A stretch of DNA of 64,000 bases, taken from NCBI GenBank assembly GCA_030248215.1, contig JASANG010001739.1, forward strand, positions 1 through 64,000, read 5' to 3'. This DNA is from Enoplolaimus lenunculus (Eukaryota > Nematoda > Enoplea > Enoplida > Thoracostomopsidae). Below are positions 25,181 to 36,140 of the stretch, one piece after another (the stretch's first letter is position 1; each line of letters begins with the position of its first letter). The notes beneath the pieces were generated by a model. That model worked only from the letters and a program-made list of their open reading frames with translations. It was not told where the DNA came from and made no database searches. Position numbers and translations under genes: made by a program.

Positions 25181-28100
25181 ATGTCTTCAATGTATAAAGT
25201 TGGTACGTGTACAATAACGTAAGCTACTCAGCGCCAGCATCGAAACATTTCACTTTTAGAAATTTTGGTTTCAAATTAATTTGTTCACAGAAGGATTTTC
25301 TCACTCAAACAGCCAGTTTGTTCAGCCACGCGATGCTCCGAAAATGATTGACCGCTCATATGGAGTTGAAATTGATCAAATTTCAATGCCTTTTGAAATA
25401 CAATCTCCATTCGCAACACAGATTGAGCCCAAATCGTACCACAAAGGCAGACTAACAAACGATGATATGCCAGATCTCTCGTCCCAGGCTTCAAATTTTT
25501 GTGGACGAGCCTATCTGGGTATTCCATATATCTGTGATCCAAATCGAATGTTGAGCCGCTACGAAGCTGAGAGTATTCATCGAATAGTAAGTCCAAGTAG
25601 ATATAGAAAAATGACGGTTCTTAGGTGGCGATATGCTTGTCTGTAGAGCGCCGTACGCCATCGCACGATGCCGAAAGTTCCAAACTTTTTGTGTACCAAT
25701 CGTTATGACGGCCATACGGCAACTCATATGCGTTGCAATACGGCGCCGGGCAGCATTAAAATAGTTAAAAAGTATATCGAATCCTAACCTATTCCCTCTG
25801 CTTTCCGGAGAGAGTAGTTGACGTTATACCGGATCAGACACGGGTGTGGACTCCACCAAACTTCAGGAAGGGGTGCTAAATGTAGAGGTGGCTGGTTGGT
25901 ACAGAAAGATGCTCAAAATTACCAATTTGCACAAAATTTCAAATAAAACAATAGCGTAGTTGAATTTGCGCAATTACTTTCAGCGGCTATGTGGACTGAA
26001 GTTTACTTGACTAAAAAAGATTATCTGAATCGTAGCATGTATTCGTCGTTTATTGATGATATAGAGATTATTACAGATCTTGCTTTGAATTGTTCTGTTT
26101 CATTTAATTTCTATTACAATTTAAACCATTTAAGATGAAAAATTAAGTTTTACTTGATTACAGGCTAGTTATGCGTTGAGTTTGACAACTAGGCCTTAGC
26201 CTTACGACACGGTCCCGCGACAGTTGTCGGGTTCCGAATTCTTGAACATTGTTTGCAGATACAACGACACAATCTATGTTCTTGCAATTACAACATCTCT
26301 GATACTATGCGCTATTGTCGTTGGCAATCAATGCCTAGGCTTCTCATCGGTGTTGCTGCCCTTAAAAATGTGTATTATCCTCGATTGTACGGTCTACGAC
26401 AGACAGCCTTTGAACGAGATCATTTAGCAAATGAGAGGGGTCTGTTTGGTTGGTTGTGTCATCGAAAGTAGATGAATTTGTATTCAAAAGTGAAATAGGT
26501 TCACGGTCAACAAGTTTTAAAGTTACAACTCATAACCAGTACAACATAAACATAAATATTCATTTACATAAGAAATTCGTAGTATCGTATCTTTGGGGCT
26601 CAGGAGTGCTTGAAACCCTGTTCTCAAGCCGCACCTGGATTGCTAATTCTAAAAGTATTTAGTGTTATAATTTGCTAACCTTCTGCCTTACTTTGTTCGT
26701 GAAGTTGTTTTCATCATTCTGCAACAGACAGTAAGAAATATTGTTAAAAATTGGTAAATTTGTTTATACGCTTATAAACATTTCAGAACGAAACCATCCT
26801 GATATTCTAAGTCGGCATTTCATTGGCGATCTTTACGCAGATATAATACGAACCAAGTGGACTACAGATGACTGTGAAATAAATTTGCTAATTTTATTGG
26901 TCACCTGGCAAACACATACCGAAAATTGGGCAGAATCTGATCGCCATAAAGACGCCTATAACAAGTACGCCGGGTTTATCTTGTTGCGGTACGTCTGGTA
27001 TGGCTTGTTAGGCTTTCACACAAGGCCCCATTTCAAGGAAAGTAATCCTAATAAGGAGAAAATTAAAATTAAGTCTAGGTTTGGGACTTATCGTTAAGTT
27101 TAAACTCAAGTTTTTTCATGTAAATTCAGAAACAGCACAAGTGGAGCGTTTAGCTCGTAAAATCATCGCTTGTTTATAACCTCGTCTTCAAAATCGGTTT
27201 GGTTTTCTAGAACTTAAAACTCAAAAACAAATTTGGAATATCGATCAAATTTTAGCTTTATGCATGAATATTATGGTTTTGTTATGAAATTTCTTTTTTG
27301 AAAAACTCGACAATTAATAATTTTAAAACGGCCCAAAGTTAATACAAGCAAGCTCACTGATAAACACTGCTTTTATAACGACACTAAAAATTTCACTACC
27401 GATATTCATACCGGAACCGCTGACAAATTTTTCCAAAGCGGAACGTCGATTTTTTAAATCGGTGACAGAGACAGTCCATCTGTTGTGCCTTGGGTTCCAT
27501 CAATCACATTTTGTGAACCCCCTGAAAAATTTTACTGAATCAAGGTTTTACGTTTCAGGGACGACATCCACCTATACGTGTCGTTCAGTCCAGACATTGC
27601 TAAGCATATAACACCGCGTTTTGCGCGCCATTTGCGTGCGATCCTTACCAATTCTGACTATATTTCAACAGCGTCACTTATCGGCAAACTGGACGTTTTT
27701 ATTTCGGAATTACTGAATTTTATCAGTTTAATATTACACGGTCAAGCATCAAATTACGAAGTCGCAGAAGAGTTAACCAGGTATCACCGGCCGTATAATC
27801 AGTATAGATTGCTTCCGAATCGAAAGCACCCACAGTATAACAGACACTGGGCTGCAGAAAACGATGGGAAAACGTTTTTAGTGGTAGTTGCTCATTGGCC
27901 ACCATGGGCTCTTCTGTTGTGTTTTGCGTGCATTTGTGTGACGTTGGCTGCGATTGCTATCGGTTCGTTTGTGAGTAGAGCGGCAAGTAGAAGCAAATAC
28001 TCACTTGGAGCGAGCAGTCAGGTAAGTAGGTGTGTTTATAATCTCGGGCGAGTATACAAGGTCATCGGCAGAGAGATATATACCATCTTAAAATTACTAA

Positions 28101-31100
28101 ACAAACAATAAAAATTCGCTTTTACGGAACCTAAAATGATCTGTTGGATTCAGGATATCAAATATCTTCTAGTCTGACCTATTCGAAATGAAATTTTAGC
28201 TACGTTTGTCGTCAAAATACCAGGGTGTTGAATGTAGTAAAAAGCATAATTATAAGACAATGCGTTAGGTTTTATATTTCCCAGTCCAATATACTTTAAA
28301 CATTGTTTGGAACCTCAGTCGTCGGTGAGTTGTTGCGGGCGCTCAAGCGTAGTAACCTTCTCATTGCAATAGTTTAGTTACGATCGGAAACCTTTTAGCA
28401 ACCAGTTGGTTATAGATGTTGCAAGATGGACTCAACTTTTCCTAGTTTTTAATTTTGCGCTGCTAGCGTTATTTTTGATGTTGTCTTTGGTTTTCAACAG
28501 AAGCTAAGATATTTATTCTTTCGGCCAGACCGAGTCTAAAGAACGCATAGCTATGAAGGCAATATTATAGTGCTAATTTATATCTAAACTTTTGTACGGC
28601 AGTTTGATTTGTTTTGGTATTTACACAATTTCTAATTGCCAACAATTCAAAAACTATAAGCCAAAACGGCAATCTGCATGCTGTAGTGACCCGAATAAGA
28701 GGGGGTGATATTTATTTGGCCTCTCCAGAGGGTACCATCCTTTGTTATTTGGTTACGGATTGTTATTAATTTTTAACCCACGCTCCCTCGCCCTTCGTTA
28801 CTGATATATATCCGGAACTGCAATTATCCGCTGAATTAAACGTTTATTTGCCTTGTTTCTATAGCTTGAGCGATAATATAAGGATATAATTAGGAATGTA
28901 CTTTCAAAATTTAAGTACGCTTTAAAGTTTCGAACTCAAATTGTTTGTTTCAGGAGACCTTTATGCGCTACAATTAGGGTTAATTGACATTTATGGACTC
29001 TAATTAATTAGGGTTTAGGGACTCTTCCGCTTACGGACTCTTATTAGGGATAAGGACTCCTATTGATTCGGACTCAAAATGGGGATCCCTCTCTTTTTAT
29101 CCCCTCTTACTCGCGTCAATACGGTACTAGGAATATTGCAATTATCTACAGTTTTTCGGACCATCTCCTTACAAGGTAAGTATTCGATTTGTCGTTTTGA
29201 TAAACTCCCTAGATACCCCTTTTCAATTCACGTAATGATATTATATTGTTTTTCTTAAACTGAATGCTCGCCTTTTATTTGTCGAAATTTGTAATGTTGT
29301 AGTATTCAAAGAATTCAGGCCCGTACCTAGTTTATCTTGCTATGGAAAGGCTAAAAATGTTCAGGATGGGATACCAGGGTTTTTGTCGACTTACAAGAGA
29401 GGTTGAAAAATTTCTAGCGCGACTAATATATTTCCAGAGAGGGGTGAGCTCCCCTGCCTCCCTCGCTACGGGCATGGAAGAATTGAAAATTTTTGTAGTG
29501 TATTAAAGTACTTAACTTTTGGTTATAATTGCATATTTTAGAGTTATTTTGCAACAATTTTAGAGTTATTTTGCAACAACGGTACAGTATTTACGGTTAG
29601 CATTCCGAGGAACGCCTTTCAATACCGCCGGTCACCTAAACACAACTAGTGAACTCTTTCTAATTAATCAAAGTCACAGTAGCTTTGACACGCTTATCCC
29701 AAAATTCTAAAAAATTCTCACACTAATTCACTCTTCCTACAAAGACTCCCAGATAGGACGGCTTTACACTACAGATGGTTACAACTATTTCCAAACAATA
29801 AGGAGGTACCAGAAGGTAAATATAAGACTAAAATGTCTGTAATGACTACGAATACGTTTTGTAATGATTTAATCGCTTCCCAAACGTACTACTTCACTGC
29901 CCCAAAGGCAAATAGTAAACTGGGATGTCTGTCGCGACCATACGTAACTCGAAATTTGCACAAATCACTCGCCACGCCGCTACAAAAATTAATTCGCTCA
30001 GGTGCCACTATTTGGCGTAAAGAACAAGACCCGCAGAAACCTTGAAAACTTTAGACGTTTCGCTGGCAGCACTTTGCTGCAAAATCCGAACTTTGCTTCC
30101 AATCTCACCAAACTTACAATTCAATAGAAACCTTTAAAATTGTTGAACATTCGTTCAGCATTTAACAAATTCGCGGAAAAGTGGATTTCCAATTCAATTT
30201 TGGTTTAAAACTTGCACAAAATTTGAGCAATTTGACAGTGTATGGTTTATATATTTAAATTATGAAAGTTCGATCTTTCAAACCGCGAAAAACTCAAAAA
30301 ATAGCCGATTTTGTCGAAAACGTGAGATTCAGGACAAAAATTTTACACTAATTTTGGCTAATTTTACTTTAAAGGCCGTCCCATTTTCCCGGGACAGAAA
30401 TGTACCAGGTGTACCCGTCCCATTTTCCCGGGACAGCAATGTACCAGGAGTACATACAAAAAATTTAATTGGGAAGCGGGACAGTTGGGACAGATGAGAC
30501 AGTGGGACAGATGGGACAGTTGGGACAGCTGAGGCAGATGGAACAGATGGGACAGCGGGACAGATAGGACAGTTGGGACAGTTGGACAGTTGGGGCAGAT
30601 GGGACACTTGGGACAGATGGGACAGTGGGACACTTGGGACAGATGGGACAGATATATGTGTATATATGTATATATGTATATATATCCTGCGTAAATATAT
30701 CCGCTTGTGCATATGTAAACAGGAGCGTATAAGTGCGCACTCCGGGTATATTTGTGTCCCGGGAAATTGGGATGGTTTTTATAGTAACATGGGCCCAAGT
30801 TTTAAAGAATTCTTTGCATTCCAATGTTTTGGCTTTGCTGTTCGTTTCAAAGGTTTTATAGTTCTCTGAATTGTCGAGTCTTAAAACACACGCAAAAGGG
30901 GCTTCGTGACCACATCCTTAACTTAAAAGAATATTTTAGCTTTCTTAACCTTTTCTCACATGAATATTTGCAATTTCACACGAGATGTGATTTCAAGGTG
31001 AGATTCGATCCCCAGTCTCACGGGTGCGAGGCGTTTACGATGACCACTGAGCTATAGGAGATTTTACACTGCGCATGTAGGTTATAAATGTTAAACACTG

Positions 31101-32301
31101 CTCACGGTGTGTGTATTGCTGGTACATTATTGTATTTAGTTGCTCACAGTATACTCTATGAGTGAAAGGGTTATAGATAAACTTTACCAATGGTAGACGC
31201 AGGAATACCGGTAGCCGGGGGTGGGGCTTGCGCAAAAAATAGAAGGTACTTTATTCCTAACATTTACAAAACGTTTTTAGTTGAAAAGCTACACCTGTGA
31301 ACAAAAATCTGGTTTATTTGCCAACAATTCTGAATTTTAAAAACATCTAACTTCCCATGAAAACCCCTGGAAACTTTGTTAATCTGCATATTATATCTTC
31401 GCAATACTACTTCATATGCAAATGTATGTAAATTTAGCACACTCCCAACTGAAACCTATACTGTTGCTAATCATGTTTTCAGTATCCAAAAGCAATTTCG
31501 TTTAACCGCTAAGTGGTTTTTTGACAATTCATAACTAACATTTCACCGTAAAGATTGAAACCAGGATATTTTCTCGCTGAGTTGCTGGACCGGATCGAAG
31601 ACCACATGACCAGACAAACTCTGATCTAGCTTCACAATTAACAAACTATATCAACCTTGGATCACTTACAGAAGCCAGAATCTCTAAAAAACGCACGCGA
31701 AACATGTTCATAAGATTAATCAAAATGTCAAAGTACACATCATCTGCGCGAAACACCCATTCTGGCGAAAGCTGAAATTCGTCCTGTTTTAGAAAAGCGT
31801 TAAACTCCGACGGATTATTTTGACACACTGAACTGTAGCAGCAATTTTTTGCTAAGGTCCTTTTCATCATGCTGTAAAAGCATAAAATACCAATACATCG
31901 TTTCAATACACGTTATAGTTGTTCTGCCAAATTGTAGTGGATGCTCTATGCGTAAAGGGTTTCAAGGCACATTTTGTAGTTAAGTTATTTTTAGAACATA
32001 GAAAGTAGAGGTGAAATGTTAGCATATTTTAACAATAGTTATTTACTGCACGATTCTATTTTAGTTATCAATACGAATGGCTAATCAACGTTGGGGCGCT
32101 GGATTTGCCGGTGGGCTGATGAAAAGTGGAGGCGTCGGTGGTCATGGTATGCTTATCGCTGGAAAAGGCATGACAGGCGGCAGCGGTGCCGGCGGCAGAA
32201 ACGTTAGCGGAAATCAGCCGATGAAGAAAAGTATGGGTAGCGCAATGATGTTTAGGCAGTACCAGAGTCGTACCAAGCAGACGGGGCCACAACTTATGTA
32301 G
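25181..32301 (+). CDS. MOLO1-like TPM-domain single-pass membrane protein
   Basis: Exons 25181-25202, 25291-25586, 26259-26439, 26787-26964, 27559-28021, 32065-32301; all junctions are GT-AG with matching phase and the total is 1,377 nt (458 residues). C. elegans MOLO-1 is an auxiliary subunit of levamisole-type acetylcholine receptors. The family's extracellular TPM domain is seen in order: FCGRAYLGIPYICDP with an acidic/Ser stretch (about 77-100), CSCN near 113-116, a YCRW segment, RHFIGDLYADIIRTKWTTDDCEINLLILLV (split mid-domain), and LYVSFSPDIAKHITPRFARH followed by the helical ELLNFISLILHG end. A transmembrane helix spans about 340-364, then a basic stop-transfer run and a Gly-rich cytosolic tail ending KQTGPQLM. 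Odd: the modelled start lacks a signal peptide, so an upstream exon or another start is possible. AATAAA lies at 32634. Confidence 0.7.
25636..25787. repeat. GC-rich MITE of the GCGCTATAC family, diverged
   Basis: Interior GCGCCGTACGCC...ACGGCGCCGGGCAGCATTAAAAT and end AAAAAGTATATCGAATCCTAACC parallel 34959-35104 (GGCATTAAAATAATTAAAAAGTATAGCGC). Lies in the second intron of the MOLO1-like gene, 50 bases after the donor. Confidence 0.55.
28681..29124. mobile_element. TA-type MITE (CTGTAGTGACCC family), reverse orientation
   Basis: 444 bp, from CTGTAGTGACCCGAATAAGAGG to CTCGCGTCAATACGG, with TA to the right. Interior is the reverse complement of 33158-33606. In the last intron of the MOLO1-like gene. 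Confidence 0.8.
29317..29476. mobile_element. 160-bp MITE, CAGGCCCGTACCTAG ends
   Basis: Left end CAGGCCCGTACCTAG and right end CTCGCTACGGGCATGG are imperfect terminal inverted repeats; interior has CCAGAGAGGGGTGAGCTCCCCTGCC. Same family as 36925-37078 and pieces at 7540, 15215 and 17300. Confidence 0.6.
29536..29579. repeat. 22-bp tandem duplication
   Basis: TTTTAGAGTTATTTTGCAAC followed by AA occurs twice in direct succession without change. Confidence 0.75.
30360..30790. mobile_element. Foldback element around a GGGACAG minisatellite
   Basis: Arms of about 60 bp: CCCATTTTCCCGGGACAG (left, in two tandem copies at 30380 and 30420) and CCCGGGAAATTGGGATGG (right, near 30758) face each other. 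Between them is a (TGGGACAG)n array. A single arm recurs at 38310-38390. In the last intron of the MOLO1-like gene. Confidence 0.65.
30478..30650. repeat. Minisatellite, GGGACAGWTG / GGGACAG units
   Basis: About 170 bases of 7-10-bp units GGGACAG, GGGACAGTTG, GGGACAGATG. Read on the minus strand it gives spurious Val-Pro-Ser repeats; these are not genes. Followed by a TATATG run. Confidence 0.9.
31000..31066 (-). repeat. tRNA-like sequence, probably a SINE or tRNA pseudogene
   Basis: On the minus strand TAGCTCAGTGGTCATCG fits an RNA polymerase III A box and GGATCGAATCT a B box at tRNA-like spacing, but the D and T stems do not pair well, so a working tRNA is unlikely. Overlaps the MOLO1-like gene's last intron. 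Confidence 0.45.
31670..31871 (-). CDS. Possible antisense exon, unknown protein
   Basis: 67 open codons bounded by a good acceptor (TTTTACAG) and donor (GCTTCT/GTAAGT) on the minus strand. Product reads NNPSEFNAFLKQDEFQLSPE then WVFRADDVYFDILINLM, balanced like real protein; I do not recognise it. No neighbouring exons are certain, though 31530-31640 is also coding-like on this strand. Would be a gene nested in the MOLO1-like last intron. Confidence 0.35.
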
Positions 32302-33157
32302 CCAAATATAGACGTAAATATCTCACTTCGCTTAAACGTGGAAATCTAGTCGTGTGTTTAATGATGGGGATGACGACCCAATACTTTGAGACGCGTATCG
32401 TGTTTCTTCAGGGCTCCAAAAGCATGTTTCACTTCTGCTCCACTTGCGAGTCCGACTCTGACTAAATTTGTTGATTTCTGGTCACAGCTCCAGTTTTTTC
32501 CACATACGGTTGCACCTTGGTTCATATATACATCAAAATTAATTAGAAGACCCGCCCTTTAATACATGATACATTGGTGATTTGATCTGTTAATATCAAT
32601 TCAGATTAGAATTATAGTTTAGTAAGTGTAAAATAAATAAAATTATGATATAACAGTCGTAGTGGGACTACATTTATTGAGCGAAGCTCGAACACACGTA
32701 AGCAATTAAGGTAATATGCAAATTAGTTATTAGCTAACTATTCATCTATAGGTTTTTGAGGTTTATAAACAATTTATTCACAGTCCTCGCACCCAAAAAC
32801 CGTTCAGTCACCCGAATAATTATTGAAATAATTTAAAAAGTCCTAATTTTGTCTTGTCAATTTAGCAAATATGCAAATTAGCTATTAGCTAACTATTCTA
32901 TTATCGGTTTTGAGGGTTTGTAGACAATCACTTGTTTCTATTTTTGGTATAACCGCTACAAGTCTGTTTTCGGCTAGCATACGGTATCAGACGTCACATT
33001 AGCTGAGGAAACGTTAAAATTTGACCAATATATTCGAAAAATACTATGCTTTATCTATATTATTGACGCTGCAACGCCCTAAATACATATTTTGGGCAGC
33101 TTTCCAGCTGTTGTAATAATGTTTCATATAATTAGAACACATTCATGTGAAAGTCTA
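32302..33157. other. 3' UTR of MOLO1-like gene and repeat-rich spacer
   Basis: AATAAA at 32634 is a likely poly(A) signal. Then comes a partial repeat (next entry). No coding sequence seen. Confidence 0.5.
32670..32935. repeat. Partial MITE of the TTATTGAGCGAAGC family
   Basis: Begins ATTTATTGAGCGAAGCTCGAACACACG like the element at 58728 and keeps two tandem units (TATGCAAATTAG... at 32715 and 32870, spacing 155). The far end is missing. Confidence 0.7.
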
Positions 33158-33606
33158 CTGTGTTGACCCGAATAATAGGGGGAGAGGTAAAAAGAGGGGG
33201 TCTCCATTTTGAGTCCGAATCAATTGGAGTTCGTATACCTAATAAGAGTCCGTAAGCGGATAGAGGCCCTAAACCCTAATTAGAGTCCATAAATGTCAAT
33301 TAACCCTAATTGTAGCGCCTAAATGACTCCAGGACCAAATAATTTGAGTTCGAAACTTTAAAGCGTACTTAAATTTTGAAAGTGCATTCCTAAGTATATC
33401 CTTGTATTATCGCTCAAGCTAAGTGACACAAGACAAACGTTTAATTCAACGGAAAACTGCAGTACCGGATATGTATATCAGTAGCCAAGGGCGGTGGAGC
33501 GTGAGTTAAAAAAGAAAATAACAGTCCGTAACCGAATAACAAGGGGGGATACCGTCTGAAGAGGCTAAATAAATATCAGTCCTCTTTCTTATTCGGGTCA
33601 CTACAG
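33158..33606. mobile_element. TA-type MITE (CTGTAGTGACCC family), intact copy
   Basis: 449 bp. Ends CTGTGTTGACCCGAATAATAGG and CTTATTCGGGTCACTACAG are inverted repeats, flanked by TA at 33156-33157 and 33607-33608. No open frame of note. Best copy for defining the family. Confidence 0.85.
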
Positions 33607-34958
33607 TATGTACATGATGTAGCAACGAATTAAATAGCGAACCGAAATTAAGCAAAAAGTACTGCGCAGTTTTGAGGAACGAAGTTTTGGGAGAAATGTG
33701 TCATAGTTGCAAATTTGCAACCGCATTGACTAATTATATTTATTTACAATTGCTAAAAATTGACTCACTGGGGTCAGCTGGACTAGACATTTGAAATAAT
33801 TTAACAATAATCTACGTAATAACGAAAACATAGCACATTCACTGAAGAAAATGAAACAATTATGGTAAACTTAACCAGGCCCCAGGTGGTTTATATGTAA
33901 AATTACTTTCGTTTTTTACGTATTGTCAATTTTTGTCCCGTAAATCTTTTGCCGTGTCCTATGTTTCCAATTCCCGGTTTGCAAGCTTAAAAATCACGGG
34001 TTAATATTTAAAACGGATGCAAAACAATAAACAAACAAATTCGTATTTTACGTTTAATTAGAAATTCGGTGTTGTCAGCTGACAGTAGTTTATAGATTAA
34101 TATTTTTACGTTTGATGCGTAATATTGTAAGTAATAGAACTTTTTGTTTGCATGATTTTAAATTTCCCACACGAAATTAGATACGCGTTTATAGTTGCCG
34201 CAAAAACAGTAGTGGCCAATAATCTTGACTGCTTAGTCGATTGTCCTGTAGTTTAGAATAAGTAGAAGTTTATAGAAATGATTTTTCTGTTTTTATCCCT
34301 TTGTTCAGTAAGCAGTAGAATTTTCAGTTTGCATGAATTAAATTTGCGTATATATTTGGCATTAGATATTTCAGTTGTATTTGTGGTTCCAAAAATGATT
34401 GATGTACCTCCCTTCCACCAACCTGTCTTGTTGAAAATTATATTATTCAAATTGTTCCACTAGAATGTTTTCTTTATAGCTATAAAGTGGGATGGATACG
34501 TATAAATAAAATAATTAATGAAACTTAATATACTGTAGGCGTAACTTTTAACATTAAAAATTTGAAATGCTTACTACACTCAAATTTAAAAATGGTAAAT
34601 TTTGAAAACACTGCAAGGTGTTACAAATAATTTGCACTAAAAGTGTTGGATTTTGCAAATTTCAGGTACAAGGTACTTTGAGGACTGTAGTTGTACTAAG
34701 GTTTTATTTCAAATATATACACCTCGTACGTATATACCAAATCGCAGAAGCGAAAACTATTACGTAGTTATTATGTATTGTATAATACTGTTGGTTCTTT
34801 ACTGGAGCCGAATGTTGATTTTTTCGCAAAGCCCAAGTTTGATTCACCGCCGCCACCTGAAATACATAATGATGCCTATCGTCGTGTTCTTTCTTTGCCG
34901 CTTACCGCCAAAATAAAATGTGTCTTTGATTTGGCATAGTTTATGTCTAGATAAACAT
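33607..34958. other. No gene seen
   Basis: AT-rich spacer with short open frames only. The frame at 34653-34916 has a hydrophobic segment but no splice or codon support. Confidence 0.4.
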
Positions 34959-35104
34959 AGGGTTGGCGCTATACTTGTCGTGTGGCGCCGTCCGTCACCG
35001 TCCGGCGTCTTGCATTATCGAACGTGAGTAAATTCGCGACGATACCGGACCGTGACGCACGGTAACGGACGGCATTAAAATAATTAAAAAGTATAGCGCA
35101 ACGC
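34959..35104. mobile_element. GC-rich MITE, GGGTTGGCGCTATAC ends
   Basis: 146 bp, from AGGGTTGGCGCTATACTTG to AAAAAGTATAGCGCAACGC, so the ends are imperfect inverted repeats. Interior is built of CCGTCCGTCACCG / CGTGACGCACGGTAACGG complementary blocks and can fold. Related to 2150-2440 and 25636-25787. Confidence 0.65.
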
Positions 35105-35774
35105 GATGACGGCAAGACACGACAGTTGTGTATACATAAGAAATGTCTCCTATTAGCAGCAGACTTAATCGGTTCGTGTCAGTGTCATGTTGTATTGTAC
35201 ATAGTACTGAAATAGTTGCACAGTTGCGCATGTTACATGGCTAATATTGAGATTATGTACTTAGAGCATGATATTTAGTTCACTTTTGTATAAACCGCAA
35301 TTCAGTCTTTACTCGCTTACACCGGGTAGTATTTCCAGTTTTACTTTATCAGTATGGTGTTACTATCAAACTGATACATTTGAAATCAAGCAAAAAATAA
35401 GTATAAGTTTCCGTGTAACAGGCTGACTAATATTCTTCGCCAATTTTCAGATCCCTGGAATTATCTGCCTAGAGCCGATCTTTCCCATCGGAATGGTCCG
35501 CCTTGGCCGATCATTCCCTTTTAGGCCGACCTTTTCCTTATTGGCAATGGATTCGGATTCCGTGAAATCGTGGATTCGGTGACGCGTTGCTTTTAGTGCC
35601 CCTGTTAAAACGTTGAAGTTATGTTCTGAAATGTTTTCAATATATATTCAGCAGTATGTTTGGCTCAGGACCGTGGTTAGGTTCGAGGGCCCAATCAGAA
35701 AAATGTGGCTTCTGAGAAAGTTTGAACTTTCGCACGGTGTCGTTCAGGATGAGACCGAACGTTGTGAAAAGCAT

Positions 35775-36140
35775 TAGTATAACCAAGAGTGGATGATCAC
35801 TCTTTATGACAAGAGTGTGCAACTGGGTACATTCTGTGTATTAAAGAATGTACCCGGCACGCGTTGCGTTTTTGGCCTATCCCCCCTGGTTTATGGGGAG
35901 TCTGTATGCACATACAAACATCTTTAGTGTGATTGAGCAACATAGTTGACCACCCCCTTAAATGAGGGGGTTAGGTGTACTGAAGCATACTTTATTGTTA
36001 ATCTCTTGCTTAAACCCCGCCCTGATTGAGGGGGGTCGAACAAAAATGCAACGCGTGCTGGTACATTTAGTACCATGCACAGGCCAAGCAGTTGCACACT
36101 CTTCTGCAAGGTGGACATCATCCACTCTTGATATAACTGA
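35775..36140. mobile_element. 366-bp foldback MITE
   Basis: Two arms of about 130 bp face each other: CAAGAGTGGATGAT, AAGAGTGTGCAACTG, GTACC-GCACGCGTTGC, GACCCCCC-type blocks appear in order from the left and, reverse-complemented, from the right. No coding capacity. Confidence 0.7.

Noticed and set aside
30364-30798. Overlapping minus-strand frames with Val-Pro-Ser / Cys-Pro repeats
   Set aside because: They are translations of the GGGACAG minisatellite in all frames.
31000-31066. Working tRNA gene
   Set aside because: A- and B-box words are present but the D and T stems pair poorly.
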